Positions 1 through 12,629 of a stretch of DNA of 64,000 nt are shown one piece after another (position 1 is the first letter of the stretch; each line of letters begins with the position of its first letter). The DNA comes from Isoetes taiwanensis (Eukaryota > Streptophyta > Lycopodiopsida > Isoetales > Isoetaceae). The translations under genes and the position numbers were made by a program. The stretch is from assembly GCA_021234155.1 (NCBI GenBank), contig JAJEKV010000026.1, positions 2,852,001 to 2,916,000 of the forward strand, written 5' to 3'. A model generated the notes under the pieces. It did no database searches and was not told the origin of the DNA. It was given only the letters and a program-made list of their open reading frames with translations.

Positions 1-900
1 TAGGTAAATGATATTTTTCTTCCTTTTCGTGCAGGAATTTATTTTGCTCAAAGCTAGGGTCATGATGGTATATGTTTTACTATGACCCTGCCTTTTTCTT
101 TGCAATAGGCAGTTATTGTAACCCTTCAATCACTTCATCTGCATGCATCAGCTATACAGGTTTGCTATTTCCGAAATGCTATTATACAAGACTATCTTAT
201 CCACCAGGATGATGTTTGAAAATACCCTCAGTTGTTTTTGTAGAACCAGGCGTAGGGCTGGATCATGACCTTTTTGGCAATTTCTGCTGCCATGCGCCAT
301 GTCATAGGAGGAGCCAATTTTTGCTGCCAAACTGCTTTCAATACAATTTGGTACAGAGTAGCCATTCAACATCAAAGATAAACCACATTATTTTTTTTTA
401 TCAATGCATGGATAGCTAGGGGGCTAACAAACTTCCAAGCCGACATCAGCTCCCTTTCTTCCAGATAGAAATTGCGATTTCTTTGAAGCAAACTCACTTG
501 CTCTCTTATGCGCCTAGGCTGTGATTTGCAGCAATCTTATAGCTGGTAGCTTAGGAACAGGCTATGCGCTTCTCAGCAATATAGTGCCATGAAATGCCAT
601 GCAAAACGAGACATTTTGGTAAATCAATAAAATATAATCCAAAATATAGGAAACTCTTAGAAATTTATTAAGATCACATGGTCATGCATAAACAAATAAA
701 ATTAAAAGGGACTAATTCTAAGTAAGAAACTACTAGATGGTGAACTTTAAAAGTAGTTATTAAGAAGAATCATACTTTAAGAATGCAAACATACACACGT
801 TGAAAGGATCAATAACACATTTACGCGAGTTAGAAGGAATCTGAAAAACTCAAAGGAACTTGGGGATGTACCTTTGACTCCCGCCTTTTTCATAATAATT
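1..900. other. No gene recognised
   Basis: AT-rich sequence without a convincing coding region or terminal repeats. Short ORFs near 148-419 on both strands lack recognisable motifs. It may be old transposon debris, but I can assign nothing. Confidence 0.5.
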
Positions 901-904
901 TGGA

Positions 905-1003
905 AAAGAGAAATGTTCGCGGCGGCCTTGGGCCGCCGCGATAAATTTCTTGTAACTATAATTGCAGCCGCCGCGATAAATTTCTTGTAACTATAATTGC
1001 AGT
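905..1003. repeat. GC-rich palindrome with 36-bp tandem duplication
   Basis: A perfect GC palindrome (GCGGCGGCC, loop TTG, GGCCGCCGC) lies in an AT-rich setting. The segment from CCGCCGCGATAAATTTC through the following ATTGCAG is then repeated once directly. The same core with the same flanks (AGAAATGTT on one side, GATAAATTTCTTGTAA on the other) occurs in opposite orientation near 50,430-50,470. It is therefore a dispersed repeat and not a local accident. The element type is not known. Confidence 0.7.
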
Positions 1004-1189
1004 TTGTTACATATTGTTAGTATAGTGTAAACATTGTAATACCAAGATGCTTGGAAATTTGAATTCCAATTCTTTGTCCTTTGACTCTTGTACGTCAACA
1101 TTCAATTCAGAAAAAATATGCATTTTTATGGATATAACTTGTATTATGGATTTTGGGCCGTCAGATGACAGCCATTTAAAAAAAAAGAC

Positions 1190-1470
1190 AATGGTCCAAA
1201 AGTCAAGATGCTCTCTAAGAGCATCCCCGCCCATTTCAAGTCCTTTACAAGTCATACCGGCTTGTTTGACTTGAACAAAAATACATGCAACTATAAATAA
1301 AACCATGGCGTATTCTCCAAAGAATACCGTTATATACCCGCAGATCAAATATCAGCCCGAGCCCTGGGAATCGAACCCCAAAGAAGTAACCACAGCTAGT
1401 AGAGCATAAGAGAGCTCCAACTAATGGAGCTCCCTTATGCAAGGGGCCAATGCCCCACCGAATAAACACC
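1190..1470 (-). mobile_element. Possible tRNA-derived SINE-like sequence
   Basis: On the minus strand there is a box-B-like GGTTCGATTCCC, preceded by a box-A-like TTAGTTGGAGC at a distance close to that of a tRNA gene. No cloverleaf with an intact acceptor stem can be drawn, so a functional tRNA is unlikely; a tRNA-derived SINE is the better guess. Two small hairpins flank it: GATGCTCT/AGAGCATC near 1208 and GGGAGCTCCA/TGGAGCTCTC near 1412-1434. Neither a tail nor target duplications were found. Confidence 0.3.
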
Positions 1471-1479
1471 GCCGAAATA

Positions 1480-3660
1480 TAAACAGAAAAAAAAGTCCAA
1501 TTATCAAGCAAACAAATGTCAAATATTTACATTGAAATACCAAAGATACGTAAGCCACATGGCGTAAATAGTTCGTGATCACAACAACATATAAGTTCAT
1601 CACACATAACCGAGATAACCCGATGCAAGTTCAACACAAAGCTTCAATTCCTCGGTCGGCCCGTAGCTAGCATGCCCGATGAGTCGATCAAGTCGGGCGT
1701 ATCTCCCGTGTCGTCGAGAGCCCTTGCCAAGCTCATGTGTGAGCGCAACACATGCACTCGATTCCGCACACCAAGGCGGTCCCATTGCACGCCAGATAAG
1801 GCGTAATTTATAGCAACATAGAAGCTTCCTATCCGCCTTCGGGATCCTCAATGAGGTGCAATCTCGCGGCGCCCGCATTAAACTCGCACAATGCTAGTCA
1901 CAAATTCCTCGGCGGAAAGACTTCCTCACTTTCGTGAGGATAAGCATGCGTTTTGGATGAGAATCATCAATGGTAGAACTGATGATATCGGGGACCAATA
2001 CTAACAACCACGTGTGGGGTCTCATCCATGGTGTCGCCATTTCCATCCATTTCTCAAGAAGACCCCGCACAAATCTGCACCAACCATAAACCGTAGAAAT
2101 ACAACAAATAGATAAATACAAAAGACTATACATAATCGTACAAGAAGGAACCACATGAAAGAAATCAACCCATCGCCATGGTGTGGTCCCCCTCAGGTAC
2201 ACAGGGATATAGTCCGCACCAACATCGTGGATATCCGCCTCGAGCTAAAGGTTCTCTCATGCATCCTCAAAGTTTGAGTCCTGCTCGTCATGAATGGCAT
2301 CATCCCAATAGCGCCTTCTACCGTGCCCATTCCTCTCAACAGAACAAACCCCGAAGGATAACCAAAGATAATAGTTCTTATGTCGGGCAAGGCGTGCCAA
2401 ATAGGATTAAGCAACACTCTCCATGCCGCCCGCACTCGTGTTTCATTCACATGGGCGTAATTATGAGGAATAATCCAAGAACTACTTAATGTGTATTTTC
2501 CGGACCTCAACATCCCTTCACAAAGTAAAGGTCGTGGCTTGGGGATAGTCTACGACCCCCATGATACATCACGAATGGCATGCCTTATTTAAAAGATTCC
2601 TATTATCCAAGACACACAACCCTTTAGTATCACCTCACCCCCACCTTAAATAAAGATCCTTACCTTTTTCAATCATAGATTCGTAGATATTGTGCATATG
2701 ACAACTATAGTGAACTTTTCCAAAATCTTTCATACAATATCCTACCATTCCCTCAAAACAATGCGACCTATTATTTTTCAAAGCTTTGCGACCAACACCA
2801 CGCCAAAGAAGTTTGGGAGACCGCTTGAAGTCTTTTTGATAGCATCATTCAAGGCCTTAGGACTTCCGAATCGACCTCTCAAAACACCCCGAACATGTAA
2901 GTGATCAGCCGAGGAGCCCCTTTCCAAGGCTCACGCCTCGCTAGACATTTGGAGTCACAAAATCGACAAGGGCATCATAGAAAGATTTGGGAACATCTTG
3001 TCCGAAAGGCCTAAAGTAACAAACATCAATTGAATCCCAAATTCGGGCTAGTATCCGGCAAAGGGATAGAATCAGCGATCAGGCAGATGAGCAGCCATAG
3101 AGGCCATCGAACCGGATGGAAGATTTGCATGCCCGACCCTTGCCCTCCTCGCCTCCCTTCTTAAAGACATCTCAAAGCAAATGTAATCGAAAGAGGTAAA
3201 ACACACGCATCCGGCGCTAACTCACCCGCAGGAAGACGAAATCGAAACGCTGTAAGCCCTCGCAGAAGATAAGCCAACATGCCGATCCCTTTCCCGCCCA
3301 TCCTCCCGGTTTGTAAGCGGCGCCAAGTCTTTGGGCGCCGAAGGACGCCACGCCTCCCACCTAGGGAAAAAAAAAATGGATCTGTATCGTTCAAGAAACC
3401 CCTCGTCTTTCTCTTCTCGTATTCATACGGTTTGGTATACGAATACCACCTATTAACCTTAATAAATCATATGTTACAAAAATACCAAATTTGATTGTTG
3501 CAAGATTATTACACAAACCAAGCTCTTTACCAAAAGCTTTTCAAGCCAATAATTACAATTGTTAAACTTTTAGCCTAGATTTTAGAGCAATAATGACATG
3601 TGCTTCACGTTAACTTTTGAACAGGAAAGGCACGAGCCAAAATATGGTAATGATAAAATG
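1480..3660. other. Decayed intergenic repeat, no gene
   Basis: No reading frame longer than about 100 codons and no family motif was recognised. Minus-strand translations between about 2,190 and 2,510 look once-coding, but I could not match them to a transposase or polymerase. The 4CL-like gene's promoter must lie in the last few hundred bases; no specific element was identified. Confidence 0.45.
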
Positions 3661-3689
3661 GTTTTACAGTGACATTGAGGCGCAGAGCT

Positions 3690-6439
3690 ATGGCGAAGGA
3701 AGGATATGGACCGGATTCCGGCGGCATCTACCGCAGTGTTTGGCCCCCTGTATCTCTACCTTCTGATCCATTTTTCAATTTTGTAAAATACCTCCTTTTA
3801 GGCCCTGCAGGACGCCCATCTCTCGCATCCAAGCCAGCTTTGATCGATGCAAAACATCATAAAATCCTTACATTTGGTCAATTCCGACAAGACATAGAAT
3901 CTGTAGCTCATGGGCTTGCTTCATTAGGCGTTAAGAAAGGCGACATAGTCCTAATCCTTCTTAGCAATGGAATTTATTACCCTGTTATCTTTTATGCAAT
4001 TCTGGCACTTGGAGCAGTGGCTACTACTATGAATCCTATCAACACAGAAAGTGAAATAGCACGACAGTTAAAACATTCGTGTTCGACGTTTATCATCACC
4101 TCTTACTCTTTAGTGCAAAAAATTAAGTCAAGTACATTGCCCTTAGTTTTACTAGATGATGGTGGATCTAAACCAGCATATTTGAAGTTTACTCCCTTTG
4201 AAGAGCTTCTCAGGGCTAAGTCTTCCATGATCCTTCCTGTAATTGTGAGGCAAAGTGATACTGCAGTTCTGTTGTATTCTTCAGGGACTACAGGACTAAG
4301 CAAAGGGGTTTTATTGTCTCATGGTAATTTGATTGCTGGTGTTGCTATGATAGGTGGTATAAAGGATGAATCAGATTCTTCTATTTCAGAAAAGGAAGAA
4401 GAGGCAGAGGATACTGATGTTGCCTTTGCTCTTGTACCCCTATTTCATGTTGCTGGCCTTATGTGGCTGGCTTGCAAAACGTTGAGATCTGGTGCCACCA
4501 TAGTCATACTGCCTCAGTTTGATTTTGTTGATATGCTGGAAGCAGTTCAGAAGTACAAAGTTACTTATCTGCCCATTGTGCCTCCAATAATAATTGCACT
4601 TCTTAAGCATCCCTTGGTAAACAAGTATGATCTTAGCTCTCTGAAAATTGTGGGCAGTGGTGCTGCACCCCTTGGAAAAGACACGATTGACGCGTTTGTA
4701 GAAAAATATCCTCATGTCTCAAAATTTAGTCAGGTACCTCAATTGTTCTTTTCCTATGGGTGTTATCAGGCATTGTATATCCTATGTCAGTAGCTATGTT
4801 AATGCCTTCGTAGTCATCTCTGTCGTGATGTTTCAAACAGGGATATGGATTGACAGAATCTACTGGAGTTGGGGCAGCAGGATCAGGACCCTTTGGTTCA
4901 GCAGGAAGAATTATGCCAAACGTGGAAGTAAAAATTGTTGATCTGGAAACTGGAAAGTCTCTTCCTCCTTATAAGAATGGCGAAATCTGGTTGAGAGGAC
5001 CATTTGTCATGCAAGGTATCACAATTTCCTCTAGACAGTCAGTCTTTTATTATGATGTGTTTTCTTTTCATGCTGCAACATTAACTAAAATTTAGCTATA
5101 TGATTTAGTCCAAGCCCCTTGTCACGTCCCTATATCTTTCAGGAACCTTGCTTCTGATCATCTGACATGTCAACTTCTGTCCTGACGCCCAATTTCCAAG
5201 AGTCTTAGAGAAACTCGTCAAATACATCAGATAAGTTTAATCAGTGCTCCTAACATAGTCACTACATGCGTTTCTTGTCCTTTCACTTGCCAAAAGCAAA
5301 AGTTGGGTTGGAATTTCAATCCTGGAGTAGAATAAGCTCCATTGTTGAATGGAAGTCTGAAAAGATCACACCAAATAACTGATAAAGACTTCACAAAATG
5401 ACAATGATAGCTAACATCTATGCTCTAACAGAAGATATGTTTGTAGGTGTACTTACATGTACTCTGAAGACATAACTTGGTACTGCTTTCAGAAACGTGT
5501 ATTCTGAAGACATAACATGGTACTGCTTTCAGGGAACTTTGTTTCCCAATGTTGGGCTGCTGTATTAAAATGCTGTATATTTTTTACTATCCATTGTTCA
5601 AATGACATATCTTGCATGGCAGGACTAAAGGCTTGAATGAGTTTGCAGATCAAAGGATCTTGCATGATACAGTGATACATTAGAGTTCATATTCATATTG
5701 TGTATTCAACATTTGCAGGTTATTTAAATAACCCCGAGGCTACATCTGAAACTGTGGATAAAGATGGTTGGCTGCACACTGGGGACCTTGTTTATGTGGA
5801 CAAAGATGGTTACTTATTTGTGGTCGACCGTCTCAAAGAATTGATAAAATATAAAGGCTTTCAGGTAGGAAAAGTTTTGTTGTCTTCTTCATGCTTTGCA
5901 AGCAAGAACCCTTTAAAATCAGATAATATTATAAGTTTGTGTTCTAGAATTAAAAGCAGAAGCCACTAACTCTAGTTGTTTCCAAAGGTCCCACCTGCTG
6001 AGCTGGAGGCATTGCTGTTGACACATCCAGGCATTTCAGACTGTGCTGTAGTGCCGTATGTTTGACTGACTGCCCTCTCTTTTCTATGGCTTGGAAAAGA
6101 AGATACTTAATCAATTGACCAAGCACTTAAGAACAACTCATAATATGTTCTTTGTCTTGTAGATTTCCTGATGAAGATGCTGGTGAAATTCCATTTGCTT
6201 ACATTGTTCGAAATCCGGGAAGTTCCTTGACTGAATCTGAAGTGATCCACTTTGTTGCTCATCAGGTATGATACATTTTTTCTGTTGCCACATCTGGTTT
6301 GTATTCTGAAATATCTTGTTCACAGGTTTCGCCTCACAAAAGGATCAGAAAGGTAGCATTTTTGAATTCTATACCCAAGTCAGCAGCTGGGAAGATACAA
6401 CGTAAGGAGTTGAAAGAGCTTGCACACTCTAAGCTTTAG
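3690..6439 (+). CDS. Peroxisomal 4-coumarate:CoA ligase-like acyl-activating enzyme
   Basis: Six exons (3690-4733, 4841-5015, 5719-5864, 5988-6055, 6163-6265, 6326-6439) join in frame with GT-AG introns and give 549 residues, normal for this family. Visible motifs are the AMP/ATP loop [10 protein letters not shown] (about 197-206), GYGLTES (349-355), GEIWLRG (395-401), the [14 protein letters not shown] hinge, and [13 protein letters not shown] with the presumed catalytic lysine near 535. The protein ends in SKL, a canonical peroxisomal targeting signal type 1. Family members activate carboxylic acids to CoA thioesters through an acyl-adenylate; peroxisomal 4CL-like enzymes include the OPC-8:0 ligases of jasmonate synthesis, but the substrate cannot be read from sequence. 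The start chosen is the first ATG; an upstream GTG in frame has no support. No break was seen, so the gene is probably functional. True cytosolic 4CL of lignin synthesis is less likely because of the SKL end. Confidence 0.93.
5459..5532 (+). repeat. 40-bp tandem duplication in intron 2 of the 4CL-like gene
   Basis: The segment around TCTGAAGACATAAC followed by TGGTACTGCTTTCAG occurs twice with a period of 40 and few changes. It lies inside the 703-bp second intron, well away from the splice sites, so no effect on the protein is expected. Confidence 0.8.
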
Positions 6440-6485
6440 ACGTCCCCCCTCATCAAATTCTGGTTCTGGACTACCATAATATTGG

Positions 6486-6632
6486 AAAATGCAACCAAAG
6501 TTATAAAGGAAATAGATATAAGGCTTGCATAGGTTGTAAAATGCAACCAAAGTTATAAAGGAAATAGATATAAGGCTTGCATAGGTTGTAAAATGCAACC
6601 AAAGTTATAAAGGATATAAGGCTTGCATAGGG
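6486..6632 (+). repeat. 52-bp tandem repeat (about 2.8 copies) downstream of the 4CL-like stop codon
   Basis: The unit starts AAAATGCAACCAAAG and contains TATAAGGCTTGCATAGG. Copies begin at 6486, 6538 and 6590, and the third is shortened by an internal deletion. The array starts 47 bp after the stop codon, so it probably lies in the 3' untranslated region. Confidence 0.88.
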
Positions 6633-6639
6633 TGTAAAT

Positions 6640-7340
6640 TATCAAAGAGTCCACAGAACATGTAACACAGATGCACATAATGAGACCTCTAGAAATTTAT
6701 GTGGAACCTGCACCTGATGCAAAGAAATCTGGTGCACAAACAATCTTTCTATCAACCTAATAAATTAGGATCTTTATACCATGTACTTTGTCATGGACTC
6801 CTAGTATGCTTAAACTTGACAGTTGCTGAAAACTTTGTAAGCTGTAAGCGCTCTCAATTTCAAAACTATATTATACTCCCAAATGTATTGGGAAATTTAG
6901 ATATGAGGTTGTCTAGCAATCCCATTAGGAGGCTTTGAACAAATGCAATTAACCAACACAAAAAAAAAAAAAAAAAAAAAAACTTTTTTCGACAGAAAAT
7001 GCCACTTCTTGCATGGTGTCCATAAATAATTCTGTACATAATTCATCGAATGCCATGTGCAATGAATTTGGCATAGTGGACCCATTTCCTACCGTTGTTA
7101 GACATTTGATTGGGCTACAATGTTTAAAAACAGGAAGCATACCATGTTTAAGTCTTATCACTGTATATTATTTTAATATTACAATGTTTTAATAAGTCTC
7201 ACTCTCACCATGTCTCCCTCCCTCCCAACAAATTGAATATCAAATGGATAATTATGTCCCATCTTAGTTAATAATACAGTTCTCACCTATTTAAATACAT
7301 ACTTATCAAAATAGTGGACACTTAGATGGGTCTCATCTTG
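6640..7340. other. Intergenic stretch with a 23-base A run
   Basis: No gene recognised. An uninterrupted run of A spans 6960-6982 and could be the tail of an inserted retroposon, but I found neither a matching body nor target duplications. Confidence 0.5.
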
Positions 7341-7344
7341 TTTT

Positions 7345-8380
7345 TTCTTTAAGACCAAAGAAAGTTTATTAATCAAGAGTAAAAGTTATACAATGTAAAT
7401 ATCTCATCTATCTGTGTAAGCACAAAAAGATGCCTCCGGAGCACGAGCTTGAAGCACTATGTACTTACTCCAATAGAGGAGACTAGTTGTAAGAGTTATT
7501 TTGAAGGTGCTGAATTCAAATATGATCTTTCACATCTGACTCCATGGAGGAATATCTATAAGCCATTAGTATCTTAGCCTAGGCTACAACAATGACTCCA
7601 CGAGCAGATCAATAAATGCCCTGGAAAATGTGTTTTCTTTGATGCTCCCAGATTGATCACAGGAGCCAATCAAAACCGAGGTGAAATGCCTTTGCTTAGC
7701 TGGGGGCCATACAACAGGGTGGGACGCCAAGAGGACATGTTGGGAATTCAATACATTATTAAATAAACCTTGTAGCCAAGACAATACTGGTTGGACTTCT
7801 AAACAAGCAAACAATGAAAGGTAGAGCGGCCACACTACAGATGTGTAAGATCATAGCGATGCATCAAGGCATTAACATGCAGGCCCCTATGGATAACCTG
7901 CCACCAAAACGCAGACACTTTGGAATGGAGCAACTTACCCTAAAACCAACGCCCTATACGAATCTGATTGAATTCTGAAATTTGCAGGTGCCACCCATTT
8001 GGCAGTGGGAGAGGCTATGGAGCTAAGAGGATACAATATATGGAGCTGACAAGGTCCTTGCCTTTGCAAATATGTGCAGCCCCAAGCCGGTCTTTTTGCG
8101 GCACCAACCTCCACCATAAGAGGCAAATTTTCTATTACCTTCTTCCAGACGAACACATCCCAATGGGAGAGTGAAAATTTTGTCTGAAACTCATACCAAG
8201 ATAGTAGGCGGCCACCTGCATACCATTCTTGAATAGAAACAACACCTATAAGGACCCATTGTCTATGTGTAAGGGGATGGAGAGATGCCGCAAGTGGAGG
8301 TGATGAGAGGTTTGGTGGCAGTGGTGCCCACCACCTGGAACCTGCAGCAGGGCATATGTTTAACTACATGCCATGCAGCC
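7345..8380 (-). mobile_element. Fragment of a plant LINE (reverse-transcriptase zinc-binding region)
   Basis: On the minus strand, several short frames resemble the C-terminal part of plant L1-type ORF2: a piece with LLSWYEFQTKFSLSHWDVF, followed by KVSAFWWQVIHRGLHVNALM, which fits the zf-RVT domain downstream of the polymerase. Stops and frame changes break it throughout, so it is dead. The low-coordinate end (AAGTTTATTAATCAAGAG type sequence) resembles the 3' end of the LINE at 60.7 kb. The polymerase core with its YADD motif is absent. Confidence 0.6.
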
Positions 8381-8399
8381 AGGGGTCTCATCTTGTTAA

Positions 8400-9455
8400 C
8401 ATAGTCTCACATTGACATTATTTTGTGCATTAACGAACATGCGTCTTTTTATGCGGCTTCACAATTTCATGGTTGGGTCGTGATTTCCTCCAGTGGCTAC
8501 GTGGCATGGCCAATATCCCAGAATCTTAATCAGATAAGAAAATTCTTGATTAACTGTTGATCTGGTTATATAAACACAGAAATTTGTGTCGTTTCTTGTT
8601 CTGGCCATGTGCAGTAGTTGAAGAACAGTTATTCTATTTAGCTTCTTGTTTCGACCCTGTACAACAATTGAAGAACAATGCCATAGCCGCAGAAGGTAAA
8701 ATCTGGTTTGCCACAGCCATGAAAGGAAAAAATGGAGATCCACAACCATCTCTATCAAGTTCCTGCTTCCAGAAATGCTATAGCCATAAGCTCAAAATCA
8801 CTCCCCGACCATGATAATGTAAGGGTAAGTCAACTGGTTAGTGATTCACCAACTTGTAGCTCTCGGCTAACACCGGTCGCTGCCAAATCGGGAATCACTT
8901 CCCAGTTGTCTTACCATTATACAATATATAATTGCTTCAAACAATGAGGGCATTGAGGCCGGTTCTAGTTTAGGTTGAAATCGATAAAAATGTTATTGTT
9001 TGAACTTTAGCCCCATGCATGTTTAGAATTCATGATAACAAACATACATGGAGAAACAAACTGCACAAGTAGAAAGTTTGAAAGCCACCCAGAATGTATT
9101 AGTGTTCTTAGCTATATTTGTTATGAATTTTATTAGTGTTCCTTATCTCTCACTTGCTGCCTTATAGTTGTCGCGTGTTGCATTCAAATTTGAATATTTG
9201 TTTTGCATGATCATAACTTGTATGATTATTCAGATGCTGGAAAATTTATAGTCAACGTTTTGTAAAACTTTTGTTAAATCCAGGAAATTAAAGGATTTTT
9301 TCTTAAAAATCCTGAAAGTATCAATAAAGCACGGCATTCTGCAATCTCAATTCGAGGCCTGCTTATTAGTCCTTAGTAATAAGATGTATTTGACCGTCAA
9401 AGAAAAATTATTTGAACAACGCTTTAAATGTTGGGGGGGAGAATGTTTGCTAGTA
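8400..9455. other. Intergenic, no gene recognised
   Basis: Only short shadow ORFs occur here. This is the region immediately downstream of the minus-strand methylesterase gene and should include its 3' untranslated region and polyadenylation signals, which I did not pin down. Confidence 0.45.
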
Positions 9456-10477
9456 TCATAGTCCTATGTAGATCTGTGCAATATGAATAAGAATTTGTTG
9501 CAACTGGGATGGGCAAGAGAAGAAAGGGCTGTGGTCAGAAGCCAGGCTGAACACATGTGCAGGCTTATTCAAACAGATAATGCTGTTTTGGGAAGTCGGA
9601 GGAAAAGCTTTGTCATTTTCTGTCTTTATAAACACAGTTGGCACAGAACCATATTCCTCAAGAGTTGTGTCAAAGTCTAGATTTAGAGCCCCAACAGAAA
9701 ATGGCCTGCACAACATTGCAGCTAAAACCACATCCTGCAACCAGCAGCCAAGAATTAACATGAAGAGCTCAAACTGTAATAAAAAATGAGAAAGATTAAG
9801 GCTGGCTGACCTCTGTTGGGGACATGTTGTAGTATATATCCTTTGCATGTTTTTTGTTAAGCATGATAGATGTTGGAGTGTTGTTAGCGCCTTTTCCATG
9901 TGTTTCAATCTCTAAATCTGAGAGATAAGATATGCTGTTTGCCTGCAGAAATTTGAAGATCAAAATCAGAGTTATGTCAAAAAGAGCGAGGAGGTTTCCT
10001 TTTAGATCATACCAGGTTTAGGCCTTCCTTGTAGATGTTGAGAGGGACAGGAAGCATGACTGCTGAAACATAGACTGAAACTGCTATTTTATGAGCAAAA
10101 TGCTGGGATGCATGGATGAGATTAAGGCCACCAAGGCTATGACCTACAAGCACAACCTAAAATAAAAATAAAAATAAGAATTGCTTGAAATTATGCACCC
10201 AACAAAATCTGAGAAAACTGAGACTATAACCATGAAAATGCACCTTTTCAGAGGAGAGGAGAGACTGCTGGAAAAATGTAGAGAGCGGCTGAGTGTAGTG
10301 TGAAAAGGAGCAGATTTTATCAGGTTCTTCAGGATGGCCACCAGAAGCTGCCATATCTAGAGCTGAAACCTTATGGCCGGATTGCTGCAGCAGATTTACG
10401 AGCTTATACCAACACCATGCCCCATGCGAGGCCCCATGCACAAGAACGAAATGGTATTTTTGAACTTGGGATGCCAT
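9456..10477 (-). CDS. MES-type methylesterase / alpha-beta hydrolase (copy A)
   Basis: Four exons (10477-10244, 10156-10013, 9942-9811, 9734-9456) join in phase 0 and give 262 residues, the usual length for plant MES proteins (SABP2, methyl jasmonate esterase, hydroxynitrile-lyase-like). The first exon has FVLVHGASHGAWCWYKL, the oxyanion-loop region typical of the family. The nucleophile serine is in VGHSLGG (S85), the acid is D211 in TENDKAF, and the histidine is H238 in ASDHSPFF, so the catalytic triad is complete. Such enzymes cleave methyl esters of salicylate, jasmonate or IAA in the cytosol; which ester is used here is unknown. No signal peptide is visible. The second copy at 36-37 kb has the same exon phases, so the two are paralogues on the same strand. 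No break was found. Confidence 0.93.
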
Positions 10478-10519
10478 TTTTTCTTACACAGACCCTAGAA
10501 TACCAGTACATGTATTTAT

Positions 10520-12115
10520 ATACCTTGTAGTCTTCGTCAACGTTTGACCTGCTGGGCTTCCCCTGACTTTTGGACATCTCCTTTTTGTATTGCTTCCAGA
10601 TCAGTCCGTACTTCCGCCCAGCTAGCGGCCCTCTAAAAATTATTCTGAAAATTGCTTTTCTTCTCAAATATTTTCATGTTCAAACTTGGACCTGCTGTAT
10701 GATTGCTTGCATGTATTTTCCTCGCTAGGTGTGTTTGCCTTCACTAGATCCTTACTTTCACTCAATATGTTGATGTCAAATTGTCTCCACACACATAGAT
10801 GTCTCCCTTTGTTCTATTCAAAACTAATCAACCATTATCAACATTTTTGGAATGGTCGGCGCACATTCAGAACGGGATTGTTGTCCTCTCATACTATTTG
10901 CATGCTTTGACAACGTTTCATTCATGGACATGTAGTGTATGCATCAACTTAGCATATTTTTAAGCTTCTATATACAACATCTAATAATAATAGCATTTTT
11001 GTATTACTCTAGACTAGACCATTTGGTTGACCTTTTGTACTAAAGTGTGCAAATTTAAGGCCCTAATCTTTCGTGTCCACTTGATTTTCTTCAATATATG
11101 TATCCAATCAAGGTTCCACTCTAGAAATGTACGCTAGGTCCCCAAACAAAAAGGGTGCATAATCCCACCAACATTATGATTCCAAAGGTAGAGAAGGACG
11201 TTATTTGATGTCCATTAGAAACCAAGATGCATACACAACTTCAACATTGCTCTATATGTTCACCAAATCACCAAATATAAGATCAAAGACGTGAAAATAA
11301 GCTAAACAGGCCCATGGTAGGCGTTGGTGATGGCACCTAAAGTTTCAAGCCTATTTGTTTACCCACAACACTCGATTCCGATGTCAGATTTGGTCATGCT
11401 CGGGCTCATTGGAAAGCTCGTCACATGCCCTTCATGTTGATGTATGAATTGCCAGGTGATTATACTATCTTGGTGGAGGAAAAGCTCCTGACAGTTCTAG
11501 CCCTCTATTGGCAGTAATAGGGTTTGGTTTTTAGCCATAACTTCTAAGTTTGATGGTAGTTTGGGCATGGTTGGGCATGCTGGAAAAGTTGTGAAGCACT
11601 ATTTCTAGTGGTGCAGAAGTGATTCCATCTTGAGGAACTATTAAGGACAGACGAGATGGTGTCACATGTGCTTAATAGAGGCTCATCTAAACAAATTGCA
11701 CATCAAACACATGTTGGATGCTCTTCAGAACCAATGAAGTTACTAAATCCTATTTAGAATAAGGGCACAGGCTGCACTTGATAATTTTTCTCCTTCTACA
11801 TCTTTGAAACACAAAAAGCGATTCGATGCAACAAGGGTCGTCCAACTAAAAAAGCCAGAGCAACTAGGAACTCATTGCAATACCAATCTCCTGGCTAGAA
11901 AAAGCCAGAGCAACCTGAAAACTGAGAAGCAATTCAGAACTATTTGGTCTTAACTATTTGCAACATCAGTCCAGCAAAATTCAGCAGAACCCCACTTGAC
12001 TAGGTAGCTAGCTTGACGGGTTTGCAAATTTGGCCACATCCCTTTTTCATAACAAGCTTATCTTTTTATAACTTTATGCACGTACAGTGTGCAATTTTAG
12101 GCTGCTACATGTCAT
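10520..12115. other. Intergenic, possible LTR-retrotransposon debris
   Basis: No coding region was recognised. Together with the copia RNase H relic just to the right, part of this could be the 3' end of the same dead element, but no LTR pair or polypurine tract was identified. The promoter of MES copy A must lie at the left edge. Confidence 0.4.
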
Positions 12116-12119
12116 TACC

Positions 12120-12620
12120 ATGTCCTTCCTTGTGACATGACAATACAATTTGTTTTTGTGATAATGCAACGACTAAGTTTGACTTTAATGTATTTCTCTT
12201 TCCGCAATGGCAATAAATCTGCTATGCGGTCATTATGAACCCTCTTATGACCGGGTCTCTTACAAAATGCATATGTAGCTCAATGTTCCTTGTTGTTTCA
12301 TGCATATATGATTCTTGGTTATTGATGTATATGCAACTCATGATATCACTGTATGACTGCACTACACTATCCTGTATTATTCCAAGTTCTTCTAATAAAC
12401 CTTAAAGTCACCCAATTTCTTTAGATAGCAGAGATAATGCTGCATATTCTGCTTCTACTAAAGACATAGCAACTGAAGATTGTTTTTTACTTCTCCATGA
12501 CATTGCAACTCCTTCTAACATAGTGACATATCCAGAGGTGGATCCTCATGAGTCTATGTCTTCTGCCAATTTGCATTTGCTCAACACATGTTGGAAGTTC
12601 CTCAACACAAGCGAAGCATG
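12120..12620 (-). mobile_element. Ty1/copia retrotransposon relic (RNase H region)
   Basis: Minus-strand translation gives, with stops between pieces, GSTSGYVTMLEGVAMSWRSK, then KQSSVAMSLVEAEYAALS and NQESYMHETTRNIELHMHFV. This is the order of the copia RNase H domain (STSGY..., SWRSKKQ, S-AEAEY-ALS, RTKHID-like, HF-RE-like). Several in-frame stops show it is dead. Neither LTR was recognised. Confidence 0.72.
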
Positions 12621-12629
12621 GTGGTATCT

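Noticed and set aside
1360-1440. Minus-strand tRNA gene
   Set aside because: Box A and B-like sequences are present, but no acceptor or anticodon stem can be drawn; kept only as a possible SINE.
2193-2513. Possible PIF/Harbinger transposase fragment (LSSSWIIPHNY)
   Set aside because: Only a short local resemblance; no second motif, no terminal repeats.
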